From assembly GCA_963800205.1 (NCBI GenBank), contig CAWCZQ010000001.1, positions 310,001-374,000 on the forward strand: 64,000 bases of DNA. The letters run 5' to 3'. This stretch comes from UBA6224 sp963800205. GTDB lineage: Bacteria; Patescibacteriota; Saccharimonadia; Saccharimonadales; UBA4665. The position numbers and the translations under genes are program-made. The notes under the pieces were generated by a model. The model was not told the DNA's origin, searched no databases, and saw only the letters and a program-made list of their open reading frames with translations. This document shows positions 8,577-16,780 of this stretch, piece by piece; within the stretch, counting starts at the first letter, position 1, and each line of letters starts with the position of its first letter.

Positions 8577-10739
8577 CTAGTTTTGTCCTTTCCCATGGTC
8601 GCGGGCGGCAGCTTTCATGCTCAGCTGCAGACGACCACGATCGTCGATCGAAACAAGTTTAACCGTCACTTTGTCGCCTTCTTTTACTACGTCGCTTGGT
8701 TTTTCGACACGCTCATCTTTCATTTCACTGACGTGGACAAGACCGTCCTTGCCCGGCATTATCTGCACAAAGGCGCCAAAGTCGAGTACGCTGACGACCG
8801 GAACATTCTCGTAGATTTTACCGACTTCTGGTTCAGCGGTCAGGCTCTCAATCCACTGGCGAGCCGCGGCAATACTAGCGCCGTCTGGGCTGGCTATCAT
8901 AATGGTGCCGTCGTCTTTGATGTCGATTTCGGTCCCGGTCTCGGCGGTTATCTTCTGGATGGTTTCACCGCCCTTACCGATCACTTCACGAATCTTGTCG
9001 GGGTTAATCTGCATACTCTCCACACGTGGCGCATACGGGCTCATCTCCTTGCGTGGCTCAGGCATGGTTTCAATCATGTGTTGTAGGATTTCTGCGCGGC
9101 CATCCTTGGCTTTGGTCAGCGCCTCGCGTAGCGTCGCAACTGGCAAACCGTGAACCTTCATGTCCATTTGCAGAGCGGTAATACCTTCGCTAGTTCCTGT
9201 CACCTTAAAGTCCATGTCGCCGGCAAAGTCTTCGGCATCGGCAATATCACTCAATATGTACGTTTTATCGCCGTCTACCATCAGACCCATCGCAATACCA
9301 GATACGGGGCGCTTCAATGGCACGCCGGCGTCCATCAGTGCCAAACAGCTACTGCAGGTAGCGGCCATGCTGGTTGAACCGTTTTGACTCATAATTTCGG
9401 TTACGCTGCGAATGGCATACGGGAAATCAGATTCATCTGGTAAAACTGGGATAATGGCTCGCTCGGCAAGGTAGCCGTGGCCAATTTCGCGTCGACCTGG
9501 GCTTCCCAATCGGCGTACTTCGCCGACAGTATAGCCGGGGGCGTTGTAGTGGTGCATGTAGCGGCGTTCTTCATTTTTTTCCATGGTATCTACTAGCTGG
9601 GCATAGCTGAGCGGCGCCAAGGTAACAATGTTCATACCCTGGGTGACGCCACGAGTGAACAAGCTCGAGCCATGGGCGCGTGGCAAGAAGCCGACTTCAC
9701 TACTGAGCGGTCGAATTTCGGTGAGTGCCCGACCATCGGGCCGGACGTTTTCTTCGACGATGCCTTTGCGAACATCTTTGTGCAGGCTCATCTGAAACGC
9801 TTCGTCATACTGATTGCGTAGCTGTTGGTACTCATCTTCGCCAATCTTTGCTACAAAATCATCATGCATTGCCTGCTTGAGGTTGGCGACGAGGTCGTTG
9901 CGCTCTGGATACGGCGCACGGAGGTTAGCACCGAGCTTATCGGCGAGCCAAACATCGACCGCCTGCTGAATGTCTTCGTCCGGTTTCAACAGTGTATATT
10001 CTTGAGTTTCGACGCCGATCTTTTCGATAAGCTGCTGTTGCAGGGCCACAGCGGGCTGGATGGCGGCTTGCGCAAACTCCAAAGCGCCGGCAATGTCATC
10101 TTCGCTGGCTTCGCGAGCGCCAGCTTCGACCATCATAATGGCGTCTTTAGTGCCGGCCACGACGAGGTCTAATTTGCTGGCGTTAAGTTCGTCGGCACTC
10201 ATAAATGCCTGGTACTTGCCGTCGTCGGTCATACCGACGCGCACACCGGCCACAGGGCCGTCAAACGGCGCACCAGTAAGCATCAAGGCGGTACTCATGG
10301 CAATCATCGCAATCATATCGGGGCGGAAATTCGGGTCCATACTGAGGACCGACGCCACACCCTGCACTTCATGGCGATAGCCTTTTGGCCAAAGAGGGCG
10401 GATCGGGCGGTCGATCAGTCGACCAATTAAAATCGCTTCGTCAGACGGGCGACCTTCTCGCTTAATAAAACGGCTGCCACTAATCTTGCCGGCGGCATAG
10501 AACTTCTCTTCGTAATCAATGCTGAGTGGGAAATAATCCATGCCCTCGACTGGCTTTTTGCCAACCATGGCGGTGCCGAGTACGACGGTGTCGCCGTAGC
10601 GTACGATGACGCTGGAACTGGTACGGAAGCCAACTCGATTTACTTCGAGTGATAGTGGCTTGCCGCAAAATTCGGTTTCTACCGTGACTAAATCGCGACC
10701 ATAGGGGTTAATTGTTTTGTTTGCTTGGTTCTGGCTCAT
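8577..10739 (-). CDS. pnp: Polyribonucleotide nucleotidyltransferase (PNPase)
   Basis: 720 aa with two RNase PH-like domains (about residues 10-235 and 310-540; second-core hallmarks FTRGVTQ and SDIADAEDFAGDMDFKV), then a KH domain (INPDKIREVIGKGGETIQKI) and an S1 domain (GKIYENVPVVSVLDFGAFVQ). Known role: phosphate-dependent 3'-5' RNA degradation. The start is placed at MSQNQANK because AGGAAGG lies 8-9 nt upstream. A 21-residue longer reading has no Shine-Dalgarno. It follows rpsO, the usual bacterial order, with 176 bp between that probably hold the processing or autoregulatory stem-loops known for this pair. Confidence 0.95.
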   Translation of the reverse strand: MSQNQANKTINPYGRDLVTVETEFCGKPLSLEVNRVGFRTSSSVIVRYGDTVVLGTAMVGKKPVEGMDYFPLSIDYEEKFYAAGKISGSRFIKREGRPSDEAILIGRLIDRPIRPLWPKGYRHEVQGVASVLSMDPNFRPDMIAMIAMSTALMLTGAPFDGPVAGVRVGMTDDGKYQAFMSADELNASKLDLVVAGTKDAIMMVEAGAREASEDDIAGALEFAQAAIQPAVALQQQLIEKIGVETQEYTLLKPDEDIQQAVDVWLADKLGANLRAPYPERNDLVANLKQAMHDDFVAKIGEDEYQQLRNQYDEAFQMSLHKDVRKGIVEENVRPDGRALTEIRPLSSEVGFLPRAHGSSLFTRGVTQGMNIVTLAPLSYAQLVDTMEKNEERRYMHHYNAPGYTVGEVRRLGSPGRREIGHGYLAERAIIPVLPDESDFPYAIRSVTEIMSQNGSTSMAATCSSCLALMDAGVPLKRPVSGIAMGLMVDGDKTYILSDIADAEDFAGDMDFKVTGTSEGITALQMDMKVHGLPVATLREALTKAKDGRAEILQHMIETMPEPRKEMSPYAPRVESMQINPDKIREVIGKGGETIQKITAETGTEIDIKDDGTIMIASPDGASIAAARQWIESLTAEPEVGKIYENVPVVSVLDFGAFVQIMPGKDGLVHVSEMKDERVEKPSDVVKEGDKVTVKLVSIDDRGRLQLSMKAAARDHGKGQN

Positions 10740-10915
10740 ATGTTTCGCCTTCCTTTCTGTCTCATGTCGGTCTTTGGCAAAGTGCAAATATACAGACCTC
10801 ACTTGTGCTGGAGCTGAGGGTATATCTGGTCTTTGCCAACGTCGAACATAAGTTTCGCTTTAATGTGCACAAGCTTGTGACCTGGAGAGTGAGCCAGATC
10901 ACTGGTTTATGCACA
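10740..10915 (-). other. rpsO-pnp intergenic leader, potential stem-loops
   Basis: This 176-bp stretch contains no convincing gene. It holds the 12-bp palindrome CACAAGCTTGTG and a CTGG...CCAG pair close by. In other bacteria the rpsO-pnp spacer carries a terminator and an RNase-III-type stem that PNPase uses to regulate itself. A similar role here is inference. The pnp Shine-Dalgarno AGGAAGG lies at the downstream end. Confidence 0.4.
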
Positions 10916-11182
10916 CTAGCGGCGAATGCCGAGATCCTTGAGGAGCTTTTTGTAGCCCTCAGGATTTCGCTTGGCGATGTACTGTAGGAGGCGGCGCCGC
11001 CGACCAACTAACTGCAAGAGACCACGGCGAGCAGCAAAGTCTTTCTTGTGGACTTTGAGGTGCTCGGTAAGCTCCTTGATTCGCTCAGTTGCAACGGCAA
11101 CTTGCGCGGAAGCACCACCGGTGTCGTCTTTATGTTGCTGCACGCTTTTGATGGCGGCTTGCTTCTTATCGGTCGAAATCAT
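10916..11182 (-). CDS. rpsO: 30S ribosomal protein S15
   Basis: 88 aa, the family's standard length. The S15 signature is clear: KELTEHLKVHKKDFAARRGL followed by LVGRRRRLLQYIAKRNPEGY. S15 binds the central domain of 16S rRNA early in 30S assembly. The start has a Shine-Dalgarno, AAAGGA, about 6 nt before the ATG. It is the first gene of the rpsO-pnp unit, and a promoter with -35 and -10 boxes lies about 50 bp upstream. Confidence 0.95.
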   Translation of the reverse strand: MISTDKKQAAIKSVQQHKDDTGGASAQVAVATERIKELTEHLKVHKKDFAARRGLLQLVGRRRRLLQYIAKRNPEGYKKLLKDLGIRR

Positions 11183-11234
11183 TCAGTTCCTTTGCTCGTA
11201 CTCTTAGAGATTAATATGATGGCGATTGTTTACT

Positions 11235-11263
11235 ATTTTAACAGATGAGACACGGGTATGCAA
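11235..11263 (-). promoter_or_regulatory. rpsO promoter
   Basis: On the minus strand: -35 TTGCAT, a 17-bp spacer, then -10 TAAAAT preceded by TGT (extended -10). It gives a leader of about 45 nt containing the rpsO Shine-Dalgarno. Confidence 0.55.
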
Positions 11264-11305
11264 CCTGGTTTCCCCTTCTCTCGGTAGGGAGATGCTGACC
11301 TCTCG

Positions 11306-11334
11306 TTGCACTTTTCACGACATATCTCTATACT
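11306..11334 (+). promoter_or_regulatory. Promoter of the secreted TIM-barrel-like gene
   Basis: -35 TTGCAC, 17-bp spacer, -10 TATACT. The predicted start leaves a leader of about 24 nt before the ATG at 11365, with no obvious Shine-Dalgarno. Confidence 0.5.
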
Positions 11335-11364
11335 TGAACTTAATCATAAGCAATAAAAATAAAT

Positions 11365-12573
11365 ATGTACGACGGTGACCTAACTCCAACTCCCCTCTCT
11401 TATTCTAAAAACACCAAAAAACGACGTCTACTGATTGCTGCCCTCCTACTACTGTTCGTGCTCAGCCTCATTGCTATGGGGGTTTTCTATAAGACAGATT
11501 CCGCGAGCAAACCTCTCGTCTCAGACAGCAACGCTACGCAGCCGCATTCATCAGCCGAGCCCACTGATACATCGGCAGAAAAGTCAGCCACAGACACGTC
11601 AACCAAGACAGCCAAGAAGGATTCGACTCCGACCAACACCCCAGCGACAGGTAGCTCCACCGAGCACGTTACAAGTACGACTCCAGACAGCGATAATTCT
11701 AGAACTCCAAGCGATAATTCTACCGGTAGCGGCGGTGGAAGCTCTAGCGCGACGTCAACGCTACACTATGCCGTCAATATCGGAAGCCAACAGAGCTTAG
11801 CGTTATCAATGGGCTTTAATTTATTTGATGTCGGTGGCAGCACTAAAAATCCATCTGGGGTCAACACAATCATTAACGGTCTTCCTAGTGGTGCAAAAGC
11901 GCTCGTCTGGGTAGGAAACCTCGATAACACCGACTGCACGCCTGCATTCAGTTATGGCCAGTTTACTGCTCAAGTCGATGCCCTAAAAAACAATCCGCGG
12001 GTATTCGGCTACTATCTCTCTGATGAGCCACATCCGAGCGTGTGCCCAAGTGCTGCTAGTGATATCAAATCACGTGCTGACTACATTCATGTCAACGCCC
12101 CCAGCCAAAAAAGCTTCATTGTAATACTAGATGGTTCCAATATGTGTGGGTCCAATCTAGGCTGCGAGTACACTGCCCTTAACCCTGCACACACCAACGT
12201 GGATTACTTTGGCATCGACCCCTACCCCTGTCATTATGCTGCGGATGGCGTAACAGCCGTGCCTTGCGACAACAGCCAAATAACCGCCCGAGTGAACAGT
12301 GCAATTAGTAGCGGCATACCAGCTAGTGCAATCGTCCCTACCTTCCAGGTATTTGGGCAAGCTGGTCGAACAGACGGCAAAAGCATTTACTACCGTATGC
12401 CAACTAGCACAGAACTCAGCAGTATGCTATCTGCCTGGGCTAATCTTGTGCCGCAGCCAGCATTTGATTATGCCTACAGTTTCGGCGTTCAGTGCAGCAG
12501 TAGTTGCCCTGCTCCACAAGCAATTGCTAATCATCCCGAAATTCAAGCTATCATAGAAGCACACAATAACTAA
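11365..12573 (+). CDS. Secreted/anchored protein with glycoside-hydrolase-like domain
   Basis: 402 aa: a short basic cytoplasmic N-terminus (KKRR), one membrane helix (about residues 24-44), a Ser/Thr/Asp-rich linker to about 130, and a C-terminal domain of ~270 residues. That domain has the look of a TIM-barrel glycosidase: VFGYYLSDEPHPS carries a likely acid/base Glu, DYFGIDPYPCHY ends another strand, and several Cys pairs could form extracellular disulfides. I infer a surface carbohydrate-active enzyme anchored in the membrane. The exact GH family is not recognised. The gene converges on truB with a 4-bp overlap. Confidence 0.65.
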   Translation: MYDGDLTPTPLSYSKNTKKRRLLIAALLLLFVLSLIAMGVFYKTDSASKPLVSDSNATQPHSSAEPTDTSAEKSATDTSTKTAKKDSTPTNTPATGSSTEHVTSTTPDSDNSRTPSDNSTGSGGGSSSATSTLHYAVNIGSQQSLALSMGFNLFDVGGSTKNPSGVNTIINGLPSGAKALVWVGNLDNTDCTPAFSYGQFTAQVDALKNNPRVFGYYLSDEPHPSVCPSAASDIKSRADYIHVNAPSQKSFIVILDGSNMCGSNLGCEYTALNPAHTNVDYFGIDPYPCHYAADGVTAVPCDNSQITARVNSAISSGIPASAIVPTFQVFGQAGRTDGKSIYYRMPTSTELSSMLSAWANLVPQPAFDYAYSFGVQCSSSCPAPQAIANHPEIQAIIEAHNN

Positions 12574-13268
12574 TCCCAGTAGCGCAAAAGGTGTGTCTGG
12601 ATGATTTCTCCAGTCAGTTTTGATGGGGATATTGCAGAGCTAAGCAGGAATTCACCTACGGTGGTGCGGCGTAAGTCAGTCATGTAGGCACCGGTGTCGA
12701 GCTCTTTGCCGAGGTCTTCGACAAGGCTGCGGATGTACGTACCGCTCCCGACCCGGCTGGTAAACGTAACATAGGGATACTCATAGCTCGTCAAGGAACT
12801 TTCGTAGATATGGACCGGACGAGCTTCGAGAGTTACTTCCTTACCTTGGCGTGCGAGCTTATAGGCACGCTGACCGTCGATTTTCATCGCCGAATAAATG
12901 GGCGGCACCTGCATAATTTCGCCCGTTAACCTGCTGAGTGCTCTGCGCACCTTTTCTACCCCTGGCTCAATAGTCGAGGTCTTGGTTTTCTCGCCTTCGA
13001 CGTCACCGGTAGTGCTGGTTTCGCCCAACTTCATGGTCACTTCATAAGTTTTGTCGAGTTTACTCAGCTCACCCGCTCGCCGGGTGTACTCCTTGCCCAC
13101 TAACAGCACGAGCAAACCGGTCGCCATGGGATCGAGCGTGCCCGTATGGCCAACTTTGCAGTTTTTGGGTTTCTTGCTTTCTGCCTGCGCGACGAACTTT
13201 CTGGTGTAATTAACCACATCAAAGCTTGTCCATTCTTTGGGTTTATCGACGAGTAATATTCCTTGCAT
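12570..13268 (-). CDS. truB: tRNA pseudouridine(55) synthase TruB
   Basis: 232 aa, short but complete for the catalytic domain. It starts MQGILLVDKPKEWTSFD and holds the catalytic motif GHTGTLDPMATGLL (the Asp is nucleophile), then YEVTMKLGETSTTGDVEG and GTYIRSLVEDLG. TruB makes pseudouridine 55 in the T-loop of tRNAs. The C-terminal PUA-like part seen in longer family members is reduced. On the minus strand TATACT ends 7 nt before the ATG, so the mRNA is probably leaderless. Confidence 0.93.
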   Translation of the reverse strand: MQGILLVDKPKEWTSFDVVNYTRKFVAQAESKKPKNCKVGHTGTLDPMATGLLVLLVGKEYTRRAGELSKLDKTYEVTMKLGETSTTGDVEGEKTKTSTIEPGVEKVRRALSRLTGEIMQVPPIYSAMKIDGQRAYKLARQGKEVTLEARPVHIYESSLTSYEYPYVTFTSRVGSGTYIRSLVEDLGKELDTGAYMTDLRRTTVGEFLLSSAISPSKLTGEIIQTHLLRYWD

Positions 13269-13298
13269 GCGGCCTAGTATAGCGGAAACGACGACCAG

Positions 13299-15206
13299 CT
13301 ACTGTTTTGGAGCACCCGGCCAAGTTGGTGGCATCATGGGTGGTGGTACAGGCGGTGGTGAGTTCGGGGAGCCGCTGGTAGCGGGAGCATTGGTCGGCGA
13401 AGAAGCCTGCGGCGGCGGAACATTGAGACCATTGCTCGGTGGGAGCGGCATGTCGAGCGGCTGATCGGCTGGTGATTGCGGAGCGGGCGCGTGGGTGTCA
13501 GCTTGTTGCGGTGGCAACGGCGGCTGCGGTGACGGCTGCGCCGGGGCAGCAGGTGCTGGCACGTGCAACGTATCGCCAAGTGGCTGGGCATTCAAAGCCG
13601 CAATGGGGGGCAATGTTTCGTTCTCTTGCTCACTCAAAGCGCGCATAACTTCGTCACGGGCAGCATCAACGTCCGGCTTCGACTCCGACGAGTGTGGTGA
13701 TTCCGGAGACGAAACAGGCTGCGGAGAGGACGGTGACGGCGGTGGTGTACTCGGAGGCGTTGTTGCAGGAGGTGGCGGCGGAGGCGTAGGCGTAGGCGTT
13801 GGCTGGCTCGGTGCCGGTGGTGGTGTCGGTACTGGCGGCGGTGGCGGTGTTTCCGTTACCGGTGGCTCTGGTTTTTGCTCAAACGTTGGCTCTGGCTTGG
13901 GCTCTGACGCCGGCGGAGGTGATATGTGGGACGTGTCTAGTGTTGCCGGTTCCTCGGTTGGTGGTTTGGGTGATTCGTGACTCAGCAGCTGATGATTGTT
14001 GGTAGGTGGTGGACTCAGCGGATCCATGGACGGGTCGTAGTTTTCAGGGTCAGCAGTACCGTTGGAACTCATAGCACCCCCGAAAGCAGGAGGTTGCGTC
14101 AGAGGCTTGTGATCTGCCTGCAAGAGTTCGTACGGTACCGGTTCTTTGCCTTCTTCGGGATGGCCTTTGACGGCGTGTATATCAGGTAATTTGTGGTCTG
14201 GTTCCTGGTTCAGTAAAGCCGCTAAATCTGCTTCGGATTCCGTAAACTGCGACACATCAAAGGTAGTGTCGGGACTTGTTTCCTTCTGTTTGTCGGCGGG
14301 TTGGTCGGCGCTTTGCTTTTCTGCTTTTTGGTGCTCGATTTCGAGCGTCCCGTCATCGGGTTTCTTGCGTGGCGGTTCGTCTGGCTTTTCTTGCCCTTGC
14401 TTGGTTTCGTCTTGAGGTGGTTGTTGCTGAGATTCAGGGGCTGGCTGAGGCGTTCGTTGCAACTCCATGGTATGTTCCAACTGGCTTGTGACCAGCTGTT
14501 GGTTGGCCCCTGCCGACATCAAATCGGCGCTGACGCTCATGGTGTGGGCGCTGGTATTGTCATTACGGAAACGGTCGGTTTCTGCCACAATCCCTGTCAG
14601 TAACGCGGTGGCGATTTGCTCGTCGATAAGCTTTTTGCCAAGCTGTTTCACCAGCGCGGTGACCTGCTCTGATAAGCTACTCGCTTTGTCATCTTGCCAG
14701 TTAATGCTACCGAGGTTATTGTTGCCAGAGTTATTGATAGCCACAACGGTGGCGTCGTGCAGAATGCGGCCGTGAGCCGTAATGGCCTGGTCGAGGTCTT
14801 GCTGTTCGTGGACGCCCAAGGCAACCACGATATCAACGTTAAAATCACCCTGACTAAAGATCAGGTCTTCTGAATTGATGGAAGTACGGTAAGGGGTAAT
14901 AAAGATTTTGACGACCCGATCCTCAACTTTGTAGCGCAGCTTGTCGGCCTTACTTTTATCGAGGGCGATGATGAAGTCGCGCAAACTATCGGTGTTCTTT
15001 TCAAGCGTTTCTTCGGGCTTCAGAAACTCGATGGTATCAGGTATGTCACCGCTAAACACCGCCGTGGCGTGTTTGTCGAGTTTATTGAGGGCCAAAGTTA
15101 AGCCAACACAGGCCGCCAGCTGGTCAACAGACGGGTTGCTACTAACCGTCACGAGGATGTTATTGGCGGACTGGAGCTTTTCGAGGAGCTGTTTCTGATC
15201 GTCCAT
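13299..15206 (-). CDS. DHH/NrnA-like protein with lost metal motifs and long Pro-rich tail
   Basis: 635 aa. Residues 1 to ~250 follow the layout of DHH-family phosphoesterases such as NrnA: an opening strand ILVTVSSNPSVDQLAA where active enzymes have HxxPDgDa, then DTIEFL, and a later GIVAETDRFRNDNTSAHTMS that matches the DTgsFr...T region. The metal-binding residues are missing: no HxxPD, and the DHH triad position reads NNSGNNN. From ~255 to the end it is Pro/Gln/Ser/Glu-rich and probably disordered. I infer a non-catalytic nucleotide-binding or scaffold protein. On the minus strand TAAAAT ends 7 nt before the ATG. Confidence 0.65.
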   Translation of the reverse strand: MDDQKQLLEKLQSANNILVTVSSNPSVDQLAACVGLTLALNKLDKHATAVFSGDIPDTIEFLKPEETLEKNTDSLRDFIIALDKSKADKLRYKVEDRVVKIFITPYRTSINSEDLIFSQGDFNVDIVVALGVHEQQDLDQAITAHGRILHDATVVAINNSGNNNLGSINWQDDKASSLSEQVTALVKQLGKKLIDEQIATALLTGIVAETDRFRNDNTSAHTMSVSADLMSAGANQQLVTSQLEHTMELQRTPQPAPESQQQPPQDETKQGQEKPDEPPRKKPDDGTLEIEHQKAEKQSADQPADKQKETSPDTTFDVSQFTESEADLAALLNQEPDHKLPDIHAVKGHPEEGKEPVPYELLQADHKPLTQPPAFGGAMSSNGTADPENYDPSMDPLSPPPTNNHQLLSHESPKPPTEEPATLDTSHISPPPASEPKPEPTFEQKPEPPVTETPPPPPVPTPPPAPSQPTPTPTPPPPPPATTPPSTPPPSPSSPQPVSSPESPHSSESKPDVDAARDEVMRALSEQENETLPPIAALNAQPLGDTLHVPAPAAPAQPSPQPPLPPQQADTHAPAPQSPADQPLDMPLPPSNGLNVPPPQASSPTNAPATSGSPNSPPPVPPPMMPPTWPGAPKQ

Positions 15207-15351
15207 AGTGTTTATTTTACCGTGTTACTACTGGAATCCTAGCATAAACGCTTTCAGTTGTCGATACTTCGGCGACTCTTTACAAACCCCTGATACGGCG
15301 CTATAGTTTAGTGCGATTGTATATAAAGTTTAAAAAAGGATCTACCACTCA

Positions 15352-15747
15352 ATGCCAATTATTAAATCAGCGAAAAAACGCGTTAAAGTTGCCAAGAAAG
15401 CAGCCATCCGTAATAGCAAGACCAAGCGCTCTCTGAAGACCGCGCTAAAAAGTTTTACTCGCAAGCCGGCAGCTGATTCTCACAGCAAAGCCCAGAGTGA
15501 ACTCGACAAAGCCGTCAAAAAAGGCATCATGCACAAGAATAAAGCCGCTCGGGTCAAGAAACAGCTTGCTGCCCAAGGCAAAGAAGCTGGCGTCAAGGCA
15601 AAGCCTGCCGCTAAGAAAACAGCTGCAAAGCCAGCTGCGAAACCAGCCGCTAAGAAGACAACTGTCACCAAGAAGCCCGCTGCTAAGAAAGCGGCACCCG
15701 CGAAGAAGCCCGCTGCCAAAAAACCTGCCGCTAAGAAAACAAAATAG
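15352..15747 (+). CDS. rpsT: 30S ribosomal protein S20 with Lys/Ala-rich tail
   Basis: 131 aa. Residues 1-85 are S20 (starts MPIIKSAKKRVKVAKKAAIR; later KGIMHKNKAARVKKQLAA), a 16S rRNA-binding assembly protein. Residues ~86-131 are an added tail of repeated KPAAKK-like units, about a third of the protein and longer than usual bacterial S20. The tail resembles histone-H1-like tails and would add strong positive charge. Shine-Dalgarno AAGGATC precedes the ATG and a TATATAAA box is upstream. A strong terminator follows directly. Confidence 0.93.
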   Translation: MPIIKSAKKRVKVAKKAAIRNSKTKRSLKTALKSFTRKPAADSHSKAQSELDKAVKKGIMHKNKAARVKKQLAAQGKEAGVKAKPAAKKTAAKPAAKPAAKKTTVTKKPAAKKAAPAKKPAAKKPAAKKTK

Positions 15748-15768
15748 TCGACACTACGCAGTGACTAC

Positions 15769-15799
15769 AACACTCCCCAGCCAAGGGGAGTGTTTTTTT
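15769..15799 (+). terminator. rpsT terminator
   Basis: A perfect 9-bp stem (ACACTCCCC / GGGGAGTGT) with a 6-nt loop, followed by seven T. It overlaps the stop codon of the convergent holA gene. Confidence 0.9.
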
Positions 15800-16721
15800 A
15801 GGCTGCCAGCTGCAACAAATAGTGTCGCATCGCATCGTCGAGGTCTATTGATTCTCGTTTACTCCGCCGATCAATGAGGAGCAAGTCAGCCACCAGCTGC
15901 TTGAGCTGGGTGGCGGAGATACGCTCAGCCAAACGGGTCGTTTTGCGAACGCTGTAAGGGTTAATTTTGGCTTCCCGTGCAATCTCATCAGCCGTCCGGT
16001 TGCCCGCCGCGACAACCAAAGCCAGGATGTGGAGTTGCCAAGCCAACATGGCGATAATCTGAATCGGTTCCACCTTGAGCCGTCGCTGCTCTTCGTACAA
16101 TGCCAAGGTCTTTTTGCTATTACCAGCAAAGGCAGCATCTACCAATTCAAATATCGTACTTTGTGGTGTTGCCTCAGTGAGAAGCTCAATGGATTGTCTG
16201 GTAACGTGTGGGTCGTGTAGCGCCAGTTTCGTGAGTTCGTTTGCCAGTTGCTGTTGATTGGTACCGACGCGTTCAATCAAGAACTGCGCGTCGCTGCGCG
16301 ATAATGTGGCGCCCGCTTGATCTGCCGCTGCCACCAGCCACTGGACGAGGCTGGCGCCGACAAGCGCACTAAAATCACGGAAGTCAGTACGTTTTTTGAG
16401 CAGCTTATACAGCGAACTACGCTTATCGAATTTAGGTTCAAGCAGTAGGAGCTGTGTGGTGCCAGGCAATTCGGTCAGCAACGCCTCGGCCGACTCGACA
16501 AACTGCTTGTTCGCACTTGGCCGGAAAAATGCCACCATTTTTTTGTTCGCCAAAAACGGCAGACTGGTCAGCGCTTCTTGAATACGCGTAAAATCTGTCT
16601 CTTCACCATCAATTTTTTCTAAGGCAAAATCGCCCTCGGTTGCTACAAATTCGGCCATCAAGCGCTGCTGCTCGGCGGTGCGGAGATAGTCATTGTCACC
16701 GGTAATCGTTATCACATTCAT
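15798..16721 (-). CDS. holA: DNA polymerase III delta subunit
   Basis: 307 aa from MNVITITGDNDYLR. Delta-subunit features are present: an N-terminal AAA+-like domain with GDNDYLR, SLPFLANKKMVAFF, then LLEPKFDKRSSLYKLLKK and a C-terminal collar domain with SIELLTEATPQSTIFELVDAAF. HolA opens the sliding clamp within the clamp-loader complex. I chose the ATG at 16721, since an extended -10 (TGG TACAAT) ends 8 nt before it and a reading 18 codons longer would run through that promoter. It is divergent from the trehalose gene with only 59 bp between start codons. Confidence 0.88.
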   Translation of the reverse strand: MNVITITGDNDYLRTAEQQRLMAEFVATEGDFALEKIDGEETDFTRIQEALTSLPFLANKKMVAFFRPSANKQFVESAEALLTELPGTTQLLLLEPKFDKRSSLYKLLKKRTDFRDFSALVGASLVQWLVAAADQAGATLSRSDAQFLIERVGTNQQQLANELTKLALHDPHVTRQSIELLTEATPQSTIFELVDAAFAGNSKKTLALYEEQRRLKVEPIQIIAMLAWQLHILALVVAAGNRTADEIAREAKINPYSVRKTTRLAERISATQLKQLVADLLLIDRRSKRESIDLDDAMRHYLLQLAA

Positions 16722-16729
16722 CTGTTGGT

Positions 16730-16738
16730 ATTGTACCA
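16730..16738 (-). promoter_or_regulatory. Extended -10, leaderless holA start
   Basis: The minus strand reads TGG-TACAAT, ending 8 nt before the holA ATG at 16721. Confidence 0.5.
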
Positions 16739-16763
16739 GTCCACAGCACGCCAGCTGCAAAAA

Positions 16764-16772
16764 TGCTATAAT
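16764..16772 (+). promoter_or_regulatory. Extended -10, leaderless otsAB start
   Basis: TGC-TATAAT ends 8 nt before the GTG start at 16781. It is a consensus extended -10 whose predicted transcription start coincides with the start codon. Confidence 0.65.
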
Positions 16773-16780
16773 CAATTCTC

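Noticed and set aside
13495..13980. Gly-rich plus-strand frame of 161 codons
   Set aside because: A shadow of the Pro-rich tail of the DHH-like gene (Pro codons read as Gly on the other strand).
15600..15740. Tandem short repeats that could suggest a CRISPR or VNTR
   Set aside because: They are in-frame Lys/Ala/Pro codons of the S20 tail with no constant repeat and spacer layout.
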